Shown here: positions 11,025 to 20,362 of the stretch, piece by piece | How positions within the stretch are numbered: position 1 is the stretch's first letter | Layout: every line of letters begins with the position of its first letter | NCBI RefSeq assembly: GCF_025147485.1 | Contig: NZ_CP102263.1 | Coordinates: 943,501-1,007,500 of the forward strand | Reading direction: 5' to 3' | Source: Bacteroides uniformis | GTDB taxonomy: Bacteria > Bacteroidota > Bacteroidia > Bacteroidales > Bacteroidaceae | DNA length: 64,000 bases | Translations under genes and position numbers: made by a program | Notes under the pieces: generated by a model | The model's input: the letters and a program-made list of their open reading frames with translations, nothing else | Database searches by the model: none | Told to the model about the DNA's origin: nothing

Positions 11025-11236
11025 GTGCCTATGCAGAGTGTATCTCGTGCCTGCGCAAAATGTCTTTTGTGCCTATGAAATCTTAGAATAAAGGATTTGT
11101 TCGCAAAAATAAAGCCTTTGTTTCTATAACTAAAGCCTTTATTCATAGAAATAAATCCTTTATTCTAAGATTGCGTCGCATCGAAACGGACTTTGCACCC
11201 CATATCGTTTATGTTTGCGTAGGGAGCAGGTTGCAA
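11025..11236. repeat. Phased 21/22-bp degenerate repeat array
   Basis: Three blocks are seen. GTGCCT(A/G) starts at 11025, 11047 and 11069 (22-bp steps). (A/a)(A/C)TAAA(G/T)(C/G)(C/A)(T)TT starts at 11087, 11108, 11129 and 11150 (21-bp steps). TTGC(G/A) starts at 11171, 11193 and 11215 (22-bp steps). Within a block the first 6-12 bases are conserved and the rest drifts; the word changes between blocks while the period stays. The step equals two DNA turns. There is no constant repeat plus unique spacer as in CRISPR. Role unknown; operator array, RNA structure or slippage product are all possible. Confidence 0.8.
11081..11170. repeat. 18-bp perfect inverted repeat enclosing the 21-bp block
   Basis: The arms 11081-11098 and 11153-11170 are exact reverse complements, separated by 54 nt. 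Inside, TTTCTAT (11121-11127) can pair with ATAGAAA (11145-11151). If transcribed the region could fold into a long branched hairpin. The symmetry is partly a consequence of the near-palindromic AATAAAG/CTTTATT word of the array. Confidence 0.8.
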
Positions 11237-11413
11237 AGTGTCATCCGAAGCTTTGTGGGCACAGTTGCAGAAGTGTGGTAAGAATGAACATACGGTGTCG
11301 CAGAAGATAATGGATATCATAATTCACATATCTATTACAAACTAATAAACCTAAATCCGAAACTTGAGATAAGGTAACTTTATACTAATTACTAATACTT
11401 AAAAAACAGAACA

Positions 11414-14400
11414 ATGAATCGTAAATTTAGTTTTAACAAGTCTATGCTATTTGCAGGATTATTGTCTGCCATGACACTGGGAGCAACCTCTCAGGTCTAT
11501 GCAGTTCAGAGTCCTGATGTGCAGAAGATGCAGCAACAGACGGTAAAGTTGACAGGCAATGTATCCGATGCAATGGGTGCCATTATCGGCGCCAGTGTGA
11601 TAGAACAAGGTACAACCAACGGTGTGATTACCGATATTGAAGGTAATTTCACGCTAACGGTCAACCGGGGAGCCAAACTCGAAATCTCCTATGTAGGCTA
11701 TAAGACCCGCGTTATAGAAGTAACAGATGTCACTCATCTCCAGATTACGTTGGAAGAAGACTATCGGGAACTGGAAGAAGTGGTAGTAGTGGGCTACGGT
11801 GTACAGAAGAAGAAACTCGTTACCGGCGCCACCGTACAAGTGAAGGGTGATGATGTGACAAAACTCAATACCACCAGTGCACTGGGTGCATTACAGAACC
11901 AGACGCCCGGCATCAACATTACAGCCAACAACGGTCTGCCCGGCGAAGGTTTCAAGGTGAATATTCGCGGTATCGGTACCGTGGGCGACTCTGCACCGCT
12001 GTATGTGATTGACGGTGTGGCCGGTAGCGACATCAATACGCTCAACCCGGCAGATATTGAGTCTATCGATGTGCTCAAAGATGCTGCTTCGGCTGCTATT
12101 TATGGTTCGCGTGCCGCTAATGGTGTTATCCTGGTTACGACCAAACAAGGTAAGACGGGCAAGATACAGCTCAGTTACGACATGTATTACGGTTGGCAGA
12201 ACGTATATAAGATGCCCAACACGCTCAATGCGCAGCAATTCATGGCAATTACTGATGAAACCAACTTCAATAACGGTGTTCCGGCGCTGAACTGGCAGAC
12301 ACAATTGGGCGAATACACTTGGAATATGCTTCAGAACGGTTGGCAAGGTACTAACTGGCTCGACGAGATGCGCAACGAGAATGCAGCGATGCAGAACCAT
12401 GCCATCAATCTGACAGGTGGTAACGAGATGAGCAAGTTCTCAGCCGGTTTCAGTTTTACCTCGCAAGACGGTATTATAGGCAAGGGTACTGTGCCCAACT
12501 ATACGCGTTATACCGCCCGTATTAACTCCGATCATGTGCTCCTCAAGGGAAGCGATCGGGACATCATCAAGATTGGCGAGAATTTACTGTTCTACTACTC
12601 AAACCAGAGCACGATAGCACAGACATCTACTCTCTATAACGATGTCTATAATTCCATAAAGACTACTCCGCTATTGCCTATGCACAATGCCGAAGGAGAA
12701 CTGTTCGACTACCACGACATGCAGCAAACGGGCTGGGTGTATGACGATAAACAGGGCAATCCTATTCTGATGATGCAGAAGGCGCATGGGCTGAACAAGA
12801 ACCGCACATACGGCCTCAACGCGACTGCCTATCTGGAGGTAGAACCCATTAAGAATCTGAAGTGGCGCAGTTCGTTCAGTTACCGTATGACCAACAGCTC
12901 CTACCGTTCACTTACCGCTCCCTATCAGGCTGCTACAAACGAGGGAAGTGCCTCATATATTGTGGCCCAGAGCTCAGCATTGGGACATAACATTTCGCAG
13001 GAGAATACAATCTCTTACATCCTTCCCAATTGGAACGGTCACCTCTTTGATGTACTGGTAGGCCAGTCGTTTGAGAAGACCATACCGGGCGAAAACCTTT
13101 CTATAATCAACAGCGTGACGGAAGGGCAACAATTGCCCACGATGAAACCCGATATGGATCATGCGTGGATATCCAACACCATCGGAAACGCCGCCACCGA
13201 CATCGAGGGCTATCCGTTTGACGAATGGGCGCTGGCCTCGTTCTTCGGTCGTATCAACTACAATTACAAAGACAAGTACATGGCTACGCTGATTATTCGT
13301 GCCGATGGCTCTAGTAACTTTGCCCGTGGAAATCGCTGGGGCATCTTCCCCTCTGTATCGGCCGGATGGCTTATCAGCGAGGAAAAGTTTATGGAAAGCA
13401 CCCGTGGCTGGCTCGACTTCCTGAAACTGCGTGCCAGTTGGGGACAGAATGGTAATCAGTCGATACCTAACTTTCAGTATGTGTCGCCCATTGCTTTCGA
13501 CCTCTCGCATGGCTACCAGTTTGGACAGACACACATCGCAACGGGGAAGCTTCCTACCACCGGTGCCTATGCCACCACATTGGCCAATGAAAATGTGACG
13601 TGGGAGAAGTCCGAACAAATCAACTTGGGTATTGATGCCGTATTCTTGGGCAACCGCTTGCGGGTAAGCGCCGACTGGTACAACAAGAAGACCAAGGACT
13701 GGCTCGTACAGGCTCCGGTACTCTCCACAGCAGGTACCCAGGCCCCCTACATCAATGGTGGCGACGTGAGCAACAAGGGTGTGGAACTCTCCCTCGCCTG
13801 GAACGACCGTGTGGGTAAGGACTTCACATACGGATTGAGCCTAAATGCCTCGTATAACAAGAATGAAGTCACCCGTATTGCCAATTCAGAGGGCATCATC
13901 CACGGCAATGAAGGAGCTATTGCTTCCGTCAACGCCGCCGAGTTCTACCGGGCACAGGTTGGTTATCCCATCGGTTACTTCTGGGGCTATCAGACAGCCG
14001 GTGTTTTCCAAAACCAAAAGCAGATTGATGATTGGAAGGCAGCAGGCAACGGTGTGGCACAGGCCAACCCTCAACCCGGCGACCTGATTTATGTGGATCG
14101 CCACCACGATGGAGTTATCGACGAAAAAGACAAGACCATGATTGGCAATCCACACCCCGACTGGCGTCTGGGCTTCTCGGTCAATCTCGGATGGAAGGGC
14201 TTCGACTTCTCGGTCACCACTTCCGGAGCCTTTGGGCAACAACTCTACTATGGCACGCGCCAGCACACCATCGAGGCATTTGACCGCTGGCATGGCGAAG
14301 GTACATCCAACCGCTACCCGCGTCTGGGCAACAGTGCCATGATTGCAGAACATGTGACTGATATTGACATAGAGAACGGCGACTATCTCCGCATTCAGAA

Positions 14401-14641
14401 CATGACATTGGGATATGACTTCAAGCGCCTCTGGAAGAATTGCCCACTGTCGCAACTGCGCCTCTATGTAAGTGTACAGAATCTCTACACCTTCACCGGC
14501 TATAAAGGAATGGATCCGGAGGTAGGTTTCGGCGGTACCGACCGTTATGGCGAAAACGCCACTTCGTGGGTGAGCGGCATAGATATGGGATCTTATCCGA
14601 TCGCCCGTACCTGGCTGATTGGCGCCAATCTGAAGTTCTAA
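11414..14641 (+). CDS. SusC/RagA-family TonB-linked outer membrane transporter (PUL)
   Basis: This 1075-residue TonB-dependent importer carries oligosaccharides across the outer membrane together with the SusD lipoprotein. A signal peptide spans about 1-31. A carboxypeptidase-regulatory-like domain follows (about 45-115, GNVSDAMGAIIGASVIEQGT), then a TonB-box-like EEVVVVGYGVQKKK near 122, a plug domain containing NPADIESIDVLKDAASAAIY and GSRAANGVILVTTKQG, and a C-terminal beta-barrel ending in the aromatic WLIGANLKF. Length and order are typical of SusC. It is the first gene of the PUL, 31 nt before the SusD gene. Confidence 0.95.
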   Translation: MNRKFSFNKSMLFAGLLSAMTLGATSQVYAVQSPDVQKMQQQTVKLTGNVSDAMGAIIGASVIEQGTTNGVITDIEGNFTLTVNRGAKLEISYVGYKTRVIEVTDVTHLQITLEEDYRELEEVVVVGYGVQKKKLVTGATVQVKGDDVTKLNTTSALGALQNQTPGINITANNGLPGEGFKVNIRGIGTVGDSAPLYVIDGVAGSDINTLNPADIESIDVLKDAASAAIYGSRAANGVILVTTKQGKTGKIQLSYDMYYGWQNVYKMPNTLNAQQFMAITDETNFNNGVPALNWQTQLGEYTWNMLQNGWQGTNWLDEMRNENAAMQNHAINLTGGNEMSKFSAGFSFTSQDGIIGKGTVPNYTRYTARINSDHVLLKGSDRDIIKIGENLLFYYSNQSTIAQTSTLYNDVYNSIKTTPLLPMHNAEGELFDYHDMQQTGWVYDDKQGNPILMMQKAHGLNKNRTYGLNATAYLEVEPIKNLKWRSSFSYRMTNSSYRSLTAPYQAATNEGSASYIVAQSSALGHNISQENTISYILPNWNGHLFDVLVGQSFEKTIPGENLSIINSVTEGQQLPTMKPDMDHAWISNTIGNAATDIEGYPFDEWALASFFGRINYNYKDKYMATLIIRADGSSNFARGNRWGIFPSVSAGWLISEEKFMESTRGWLDFLKLRASWGQNGNQSIPNFQYVSPIAFDLSHGYQFGQTHIATGKLPTTGAYATTLANENVTWEKSEQINLGIDAVFLGNRLRVSADWYNKKTKDWLVQAPVLSTAGTQAPYINGGDVSNKGVELSLAWNDRVGKDFTYGLSLNASYNKNEVTRIANSEGIIHGNEGAIASVNAAEFYRAQVGYPIGYFWGYQTAGVFQNQKQIDDWKAAGNGVAQANPQPGDLIYVDRHHDGVIDEKDKTMIGNPHPDWRLGFSVNLGWKGFDFSVTTSGAFGQQLYYGTRQHTIEAFDRWHGEGTSNRYPRLGNSAMIAEHVTDIDIENGDYLRIQNMTLGYDFKRLWKNCPLSQLRLYVSVQNLYTFTGYKGMDPEVGFGGTDRYGENATSWVSGIDMGSYPIARTWLIGANLKF

Positions 14642-14672
14642 GACACTGTTAACTCTAAATTAAAATAAAACA

Positions 14673-16445
14673 ATGAAAACAAAAAAAGTAACGAAATATA
14701 TGGGGATAGTCGCGCTGGCCGCGATGACGCTCTGCTCGTGCGAGGATCTGCTCGATACCAAGAACTATACACAGTCCAACACGCAAAATTTCCCCACATC
14801 GATGGATGATGTGGAAATGCTTGTGACATCTATGTACGCCAACCTGAATCATCAGGCGGCAAAGCCCGAATCCTCCTATTTGCTCACCAACCTCTATGCC
14901 AGCGACGATATGTTTGCCGGAAGTCAAGATGCGGAACTCGACCATCTGATGTATAAGAGTGATTCACAGTTTGACTTCTGCTGGGATATTCACTATAAGG
15001 GCATCTATGCCGCCAATACCTGCCTGGAGGGTCTTGACCTGATGGAGGCTGCCGACAACGTGCCCGATGCCGGACTCTTCAGCCAACGTAAGGGCGAAGC
15101 CTGTTTCATGCGTGCCTTCCAGTACTACGAACTGGCTGAACTGTTTGGCGGCGTACCCCTGATACTCAGCACTACGCAAGAGACTAACACGCCCCGTGCT
15201 ACTGCCGACGAGGTGTGGGCGCAGATAGCTACCGATTTGCAGCAAGCTATCAGCCTTATGAGCGATAAGAAGTATCACGAAATAGAGTCCGGACACGCCA
15301 CCAAATGGGCAGCCCAGGCGCTGATGGCCCGCTGCTTCCTCTTCTATACCGGCTACTACCAGAAAGAGGCTATGCCCACGGCCGACGGCGGCAGCATAAC
15401 CAAGCAACAAGTGGTAACCTGGCTGGAAGACTGCATCGCTAACTCCGGACACCAGTTGGTGGGCGATTTCCGCAACCTATGGGCATACACCAACGAATAT
15501 ACGGTAGACGACTACGCATATACGGCCGGTGTAACAGGAGTAGATGGCCAGCCCCTCCGCTGGGCAGGCAACGGCAATGCCGAGGCTGTGTTTGCCGTGA
15601 AGTTCGGCAACTTTGCCGGTTATTCCTACGAAAATCAGGGCGGCTACTGCAATCTCTATCTGAGTTTCTTCGGCATCATGAGCAAAAGCGACAATGGGGC
15701 TGCTTTCCCCTTTGGCAACACCAACTCCTTTGGAACGGTTCCTACCAGTCTCTGGGACTCCTGGGAAGCAGCCGAGCCTGATGATATCCGTCGCAGAGCA
15801 TCTGTTATCGTAGACGAAGATGAATTCGATATGGCCAATTATGAAAGTGGCGAGGTGCGCCAACAGTGGGAAGAGACCGGTCTGTGGAACAAGAAATTAC
15901 AGCCCATTCTCTCCAAGCAAGCATACGACAAGATGGGTTCCTGGGGCAACTCGCTCTTTTGGATAGCCCATCCTGAATTTGCGGGTATGAACGATCCCTA
16001 CATTCAGCCCCGTTGGGCAGCCATGTTCGAGGACCTTTACATCATCCGCTTTGCCGACGTGCTGCTTATGCACAGTGAATTAACCGGCAATGCCGACAAC
16101 ATGAACCGGGTGCGCGCCCGCGCTGGCCTGCCCGCCATCGGCTATTCGCTGGAGGCATTGCAGCAGGAGCGTCGCCACGAACTTGCCTTCGAGGGACAGC
16201 GCTTTCAGGACATTCGTCGCTGGCACATTGCAGAGACTGAACTCAACAAACAGAACAATACCACGCTAAAGAATCTGGGCGTAAGTACCGTGATGCGCGA
16301 TGGCAAGTATGCCGCACGTTATCAAGCCACCGGCGGATTCTGGCCTATTCCGCCCGCGCAAATTCAGTTGTCCGACGGTGTACTCACGCAAAATCCCGGC
16401 TGGGACACTCCGGACGCGCGCTACACCACTTGGAATTTCGATTAA
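14673..16445 (+). CDS. SusD/RagB-family glycan-binding lipoprotein (PUL)
   Basis: This 590-residue surface lipoprotein caps the SusC barrel and binds the incoming glycan. The lipobox is ALAAMTLCSC with the modified cysteine near residue 23. SusD signatures are present: QRKGEACFMRAFQYYELAEL in the helical N-terminal half and ERRHELAFEGQRFQDIRRWH near residue 500, then FWPIPPAQIQ and QNPGW at the C-terminus. It is slightly longer than the canonical SusD. The gene sits between SusC and a surface-lipoprotein gene and shares their higher-GC codon usage. Confidence 0.95.
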   Translation: MKTKKVTKYMGIVALAAMTLCSCEDLLDTKNYTQSNTQNFPTSMDDVEMLVTSMYANLNHQAAKPESSYLLTNLYASDDMFAGSQDAELDHLMYKSDSQFDFCWDIHYKGIYAANTCLEGLDLMEAADNVPDAGLFSQRKGEACFMRAFQYYELAELFGGVPLILSTTQETNTPRATADEVWAQIATDLQQAISLMSDKKYHEIESGHATKWAAQALMARCFLFYTGYYQKEAMPTADGGSITKQQVVTWLEDCIANSGHQLVGDFRNLWAYTNEYTVDDYAYTAGVTGVDGQPLRWAGNGNAEAVFAVKFGNFAGYSYENQGGYCNLYLSFFGIMSKSDNGAAFPFGNTNSFGTVPTSLWDSWEAAEPDDIRRRASVIVDEDEFDMANYESGEVRQQWEETGLWNKKLQPILSKQAYDKMGSWGNSLFWIAHPEFAGMNDPYIQPRWAAMFEDLYIIRFADVLLMHSELTGNADNMNRVRARAGLPAIGYSLEALQQERRHELAFEGQRFQDIRRWHIAETELNKQNNTTLKNLGVSTVMRDGKYAARYQATGGFWPIPPAQIQLSDGVLTQNPGWDTPDARYTTWNFD

Positions 16446-16480
16446 GTAATTTGTAGCTCTAAATTATTAAAAATATCATC

Positions 16481-17635
16481 ATGAAAAACTTTTGCAAATA
16501 CATCAGTATAATCGCTGTGATGGGAGCATTCGCATCTTGCGACCCTATCACCGACACATATACCATAGACGATAGCACCATCCCCGCTGATGAGCTCCAA
16601 CTCAGTGTGGCTCCGAAGGTGGTCGATGGCAAAAATGGTAACATCATTGTTGTAGAAAACAATTCTCCGATACTCTCTGAATGGAGTGTAGGCGAGTCTG
16701 TCGCACGCAAGGCGTATGCCGAACTTTCGGTATCTTTCACCGGGCAGCATACCGTCAACTTCCGTGGATTGAATTCGGGTGGAAAGGCATTCACCGAGAC
16801 CTCGTTTACCGTAAAGGTAGATACCATCTCGACGATTCCGGCCAATATAGCCACCCGGCTGTGCATCGGTCAGGAGGGGGCCCCCACCTACTTTGGCACA
16901 ACTATCGACCTGGGAAAGATTGAGTTCTCCAATGAAGAAGATCTCCTCACCGTGAAGAACGGCAACCCCGTATTGACCGTGTGGAGCTGCGGCGGTGTCA
17001 CTTCAGACAAGAATGTGGCTCAGATGCGACTGACGGGTGCGGGTGAGTTTCCCCTTTCGGCAACCTTTACCCTTGCCAACGGCGAGCAGGTGACAGAAGA
17101 ACTGGGTACAGTCATTGTCAAGGACTTCAATCTACCGCAAATAGTGCTCGACCTGATAGGCGAGGATGGCGAGAAGACATGGACCTGGGCCGACCAAAGT
17201 TTCTTTGGCTTAGGCGGTTACGAGGCCGACCCCGGCCCCGCGTGGTTTGCCGCCAGTGTAGAGATTATGGACATGTTTACTCTGTATATGCCCACCATCA
17301 ATCACCTGACGGGTGAGTCCACCGGCAGCATGACGCTCGATATAGACGGCAATTTCTCTGTCGCTCCCACAGGTCGCACCGGCACCTTCACGTACGACTT
17401 CGACGACATCGTGCCCAACTGGTCGGTAGGCAAGCTTAAGGTAACGGCCCCCATCCTTTATGGTACGGCCATAGCCCTGGTTGGCGAGGGTGCCGCGCCT
17501 ACGTACCTGCCCACTGAGTTCTTCATTGTGAAGTGTGATGCCAATAATCTTGTATTGGCTGCGCCTGCCGAAGAAGGGCAAGCACTTTATCCATGGGCAG
17601 CTTGTTCCTTCTGGTGCTTCAAACCAAAACCATGA
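16481..17635 (+). CDS. Surface lipoprotein, SusE/SGBP-position (unknown fold family)
   Basis: This 384-residue protein has a lipoprotein signal (IIAVMGAFASCDP, cysteine 20). Residues 25-230 look like two beta-rich immunoglobulin-like modules (VVENNSPILSEWSVG; VKNGNPVLTVWSCGG repeat a similar pattern), followed by a C-terminal beta domain with ending ALYPWAACSFWCFKPKP rich in aromatics. I do not recognise a named family. Its place directly after SusD suggests a surface glycan-binding protein that passes substrate to SusCD. The two similar modules (about 45-60 and 160-175) suggest internal duplication. Confidence 0.7.
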   Translation: MKNFCKYISIIAVMGAFASCDPITDTYTIDDSTIPADELQLSVAPKVVDGKNGNIIVVENNSPILSEWSVGESVARKAYAELSVSFTGQHTVNFRGLNSGGKAFTETSFTVKVDTISTIPANIATRLCIGQEGAPTYFGTTIDLGKIEFSNEEDLLTVKNGNPVLTVWSCGGVTSDKNVAQMRLTGAGEFPLSATFTLANGEQVTEELGTVIVKDFNLPQIVLDLIGEDGEKTWTWADQSFFGLGGYEADPGPAWFAASVEIMDMFTLYMPTINHLTGESTGSMTLDIDGNFSVAPTGRTGTFTYDFDDIVPNWSVGKLKVTAPILYGTAIALVGEGAAPTYLPTEFFIVKCDANNLVLAAPAEEGQALYPWAACSFWCFKPKP

Positions 17636-17785
17636 AGCCAAGTCGGAAGTACCCGATAGTACATAATCTACAGTATATAAAATAGATGGGAGTTATCGCT
17701 CGCTCAAGCAGAAATGGATTCATTAATCTGAAATAAAGGCATTTAGGTATTAGGAATTAGGCATAAACAGTAAGTGAGCCATTCT

Positions 17786-17882
17786 AAAGCCTGATGCGGA
17801 GCGATAACCCCTCCAAAACATTTTTGACAATAGAATGAAATACAATAAATTGATTGCTTTAGCATGTGGAGCGTTGATTCTG
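17786..17882 (+). repeat. Duplicated leader and signal-peptide region, copy A
   Basis: The stretch AAAGCCTGATGCGGAG at 17786 recurs as AAAGCCTAATGTGGAG at 20246. The first 48 coding bases (17835-17882) match 20315-20362 at 42 positions, including 25 identical bases in a row. The rest of the two GH3 genes is not alike at DNA level, so leader and signal sequence were copied as a unit. A degenerate inverted repeat (GGGAGTTATCGCTC near 17689; GGAGCGATAACCCC near 17797) lies in the same gap. Confidence 0.75.
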
Positions 17883-20225
17883 GCTGGTTGTGCCTCTGAT
17901 AATAAATCGGCATCCGTTTTCTTTCGACACAAAGCACAGGAAATACCGTTGTCAAATGAGTTTACCGAGAAGATAATCGATAACATATATCAACGCATGA
18001 GTATGGATGAGCGTGCAGCTCAACTTCAGAGCATGTATCTATCGGAACTTTTCGACAAAAACAATCAGCTTGATACAATCCGATGCTATGAACTTATTCC
18101 TAACGGAATAGGACATTTTGCTCAGTATGCCAGCAATTCGTTAGATGGACCCGAAGAGCTTCGCGATATGGTAAAACAAGTGCAGGAGTGGCTGGTGAAG
18201 AATACACCAACTGGAATACCGGCCTTATTTCATGAAGAAGTCATAACAGGTATTGCTGCAAAAGAAGCAACGGTTTACCCACAGCAAATTGGTTTGGCAT
18301 GTTCGTTCAATACTGACCTGGCTGCAGAAAAAACTCGTCAAACTGCTATCAGCATGCGAAAAATCGGAGGCATGCTTTCGTTGTCACCTATGGTGGATGT
18401 GATTCGGAATCCATATTTCAACCGTTTGGAGGAATCGTATGGCGAAGATGCTTATCTAAGTGCTGCTATGGGTTCTGCTTTTGTTGAAGGTTTGCAGGAC
18501 GGAGGGATGAAAAGTGGAGTGGCGGCATGTTCAAAACATTTTTTGGGCTATGGGGGCGGATGCAATACCGATAGGAGAAAAGAACTTTTTGAAGAAATAC
18601 TCTTGCCTCACGAAACAATGATTCGAACTAAGGGTAGTAAAGTGATAATGACCGGTTATCACTACTTCCATGGTGTGAAAGCCGTTGCCAATAAATATCT
18701 TATGCAGGATATTTTGCGTAATTATCTCGGATTTGACGGCATAACAGTAAGTGACTATGGTTCGATTAACCAGATTGACACAGAAGAAGATGCGTTGCAT
18801 CGTGGAGTGGCTGCCATAAATGCTGGGAACGATGTGGAATTTCAAAACCGTGACAATTATCAATACCTTCCCGAAGCAATAAAGCAAGGACTTGTTAGTG
18901 AGGCGACATTCGAGGGCGCTGTCAAACGAGTTTTGAGGCTAAAAGCTGCAGTGGGTCTGTTTGATAAAAATCCGACATTCTGTGCAGAAGGCGATATAGA
19001 ATTCGACACCGCCGAGGAACGTCAAACCGCTTATGAACTTGCTACACAATCAGTAGTACTTCTTAAGAATGATAACATCCTCCCTATCGAACATCCTAGG
19101 AAGATAGCTCTTGTGGGACCTAATGCCAACACAATGTGGGCTATGCTTGGCGATTACACATATCAAGGCTTGCACTATTTTTGGCGAGGCATTAATACCG
19201 GAAACACAAATAATCAGATTATAACTTTGAAAGAAGGTCTGGAAAAAAAACTACCAGATGGATGCACTTTGAACTATTCCTGTGGTGTGGATTGGGTTGA
19301 CAAAACTGAGACATCCATTTCAAAAGGCGGGGATGATCGTGCAATATGGCTCGATAAGAATCGCCATATAGCCCGCGATGAGAAAATAGATGCTAAAGAA
19401 GCGCTTTCGTTAGCTGCCAATAGCGACATAATCATTGCTGCAATGGGGGAGAATACTTTACTGTGTGGAGAAAATCGAGACCGTGGAAGTTTACGGTTAC
19501 CAGGAAAACAAGAGGAATTTGTCAGACAATTAATAGTTACAGGTAAGCCTGTTGTATTGGTTATGTTCGGTGGGCGTGCACAAGTTATTGGCGACCTTGC
19601 GGATAAATGTGCAGCTGTGATTCAGGCGTGGTACCCCGGTGAAGAAGGGGGTAATGCTCTAGCCGATATTATTTACGGTAATGTTGCGCCATCAGGAAAG
19701 TTGAGTGTGAGTTATCCAAAAGTAGAACTTAACGAAAACATCTGCTATAATTATTCCAGTACTCCTGATGAGCGTATTCAATATCACTTCGGGTACGGAC
19801 TGAATTACACTACTTTTGATTATTCAGACCTAGTAGTTGACAAATCAGTTTTCACGACTGATGAGTTATTCAATATTTCCTTCAATGTGACTAATACCGG
19901 GTCGCGCGAAGGTGACGAAATCGTACAGATATATATATCACCTACTTCAGCAAGTCAACCATTGAAACCCATTAAACTCGCCGGGTTTGGTCGAGTATCA
20001 CTTAAGCCGGGCGAAACTAAAAAAATAGACTTTATCATGTCACCGCAACAATTGGGTTATTATAATGATGGAATATGGGCTATAGAAAAGGGTGATTTCA
20101 TTATAAAAGTTGGTGCAGCATCCAACGATATTCGCCTTACTGATAGTATCTGTCTCATCGGTGATGCTCACACTATGCCATTGCGCACAGTTTACTTTTC
20201 AGAGATGAAAACTATTGATAATTAA
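17835..20225 (+). CDS. GH3 family glycoside hydrolase, lipoprotein (AT-rich)
   Basis: This 796-residue beta-glucosidase-type enzyme has a lipoprotein signal (ALILAGCAS, cysteine 19). The GH3 N-terminal TIM-barrel (about 45-330) contains SPMVDVIRNPYFNRLEESYG and KHFLGYG. The nucleophile aspartate is D307 in GITVSDYGSI. The C-terminal alpha/beta sandwich (about 395-640) contains VVLLKNDNILPI and AAVIQAWYPGEEGG, and a fibronectin-type module ends the protein (YGLNYTTFDYS then GDEIVQIYIS). Base composition is visibly more AT-rich than the flanking PUL genes, suggesting separate acquisition. Activity (beta-glucosidase versus beta-xylosidase) cannot be read from sequence alone. Confidence 0.9.
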   Translation: MKYNKLIALACGALILAGCASDNKSASVFFRHKAQEIPLSNEFTEKIIDNIYQRMSMDERAAQLQSMYLSELFDKNNQLDTIRCYELIPNGIGHFAQYASNSLDGPEELRDMVKQVQEWLVKNTPTGIPALFHEEVITGIAAKEATVYPQQIGLACSFNTDLAAEKTRQTAISMRKIGGMLSLSPMVDVIRNPYFNRLEESYGEDAYLSAAMGSAFVEGLQDGGMKSGVAACSKHFLGYGGGCNTDRRKELFEEILLPHETMIRTKGSKVIMTGYHYFHGVKAVANKYLMQDILRNYLGFDGITVSDYGSINQIDTEEDALHRGVAAINAGNDVEFQNRDNYQYLPEAIKQGLVSEATFEGAVKRVLRLKAAVGLFDKNPTFCAEGDIEFDTAEERQTAYELATQSVVLLKNDNILPIEHPRKIALVGPNANTMWAMLGDYTYQGLHYFWRGINTGNTNNQIITLKEGLEKKLPDGCTLNYSCGVDWVDKTETSISKGGDDRAIWLDKNRHIARDEKIDAKEALSLAANSDIIIAAMGENTLLCGENRDRGSLRLPGKQEEFVRQLIVTGKPVVLVMFGGRAQVIGDLADKCAAVIQAWYPGEEGGNALADIIYGNVAPSGKLSVSYPKVELNENICYNYSSTPDERIQYHFGYGLNYTTFDYSDLVVDKSVFTTDELFNISFNVTNTGSREGDEIVQIYISPTSASQPLKPIKLAGFGRVSLKPGETKKIDFIMSPQQLGYYNDGIWAIEKGDFIIKVGAASNDIRLTDSICLIGDAHTMPLRTVYFSEMKTIDN

Positions 20226-20245
20226 TAATCTTAAGAGTTGTTAAT

Positions 20246-20362
20246 AAAGCCTAATGTGGAGTGGTGAATCCTCTACAATTTTAGAACTCTAAATAATAAA
20301 TTTAAGTGAATATGATGAAATATAGCAAATTGATTGCTTTAGCATGTGGAGTATTGACTCTG
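20246..20362 (+). repeat. Duplicated leader and signal-peptide region, copy B
   Basis: Partner of the segment at 17786-17882. The upstream word (20246) lies 69 nt before the ATG at 20315, compared with 49 nt in copy A, so 20 nt were gained or lost. The coding part keeps MKY-KLIALACG but the lipobox cysteine codon TGT of copy A is TAT (tyrosine) here. Confidence 0.75.

Noticed and set aside
10937..11086. Possible 49-codon ORF starting MNKARVSDLESEV and ending MSFVPMKS before the SusC gene
   Set aside because: Its second half is made of the 22-bp phased repeats read out of frame with the period, there is no promoter of good quality, and I recognise no family. Chance is the simpler explanation.
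11025..11236. CRISPR-like or plasmid-iteron array
   Set aside because: Units are degenerate and change word between blocks; no replication gene lies nearby.
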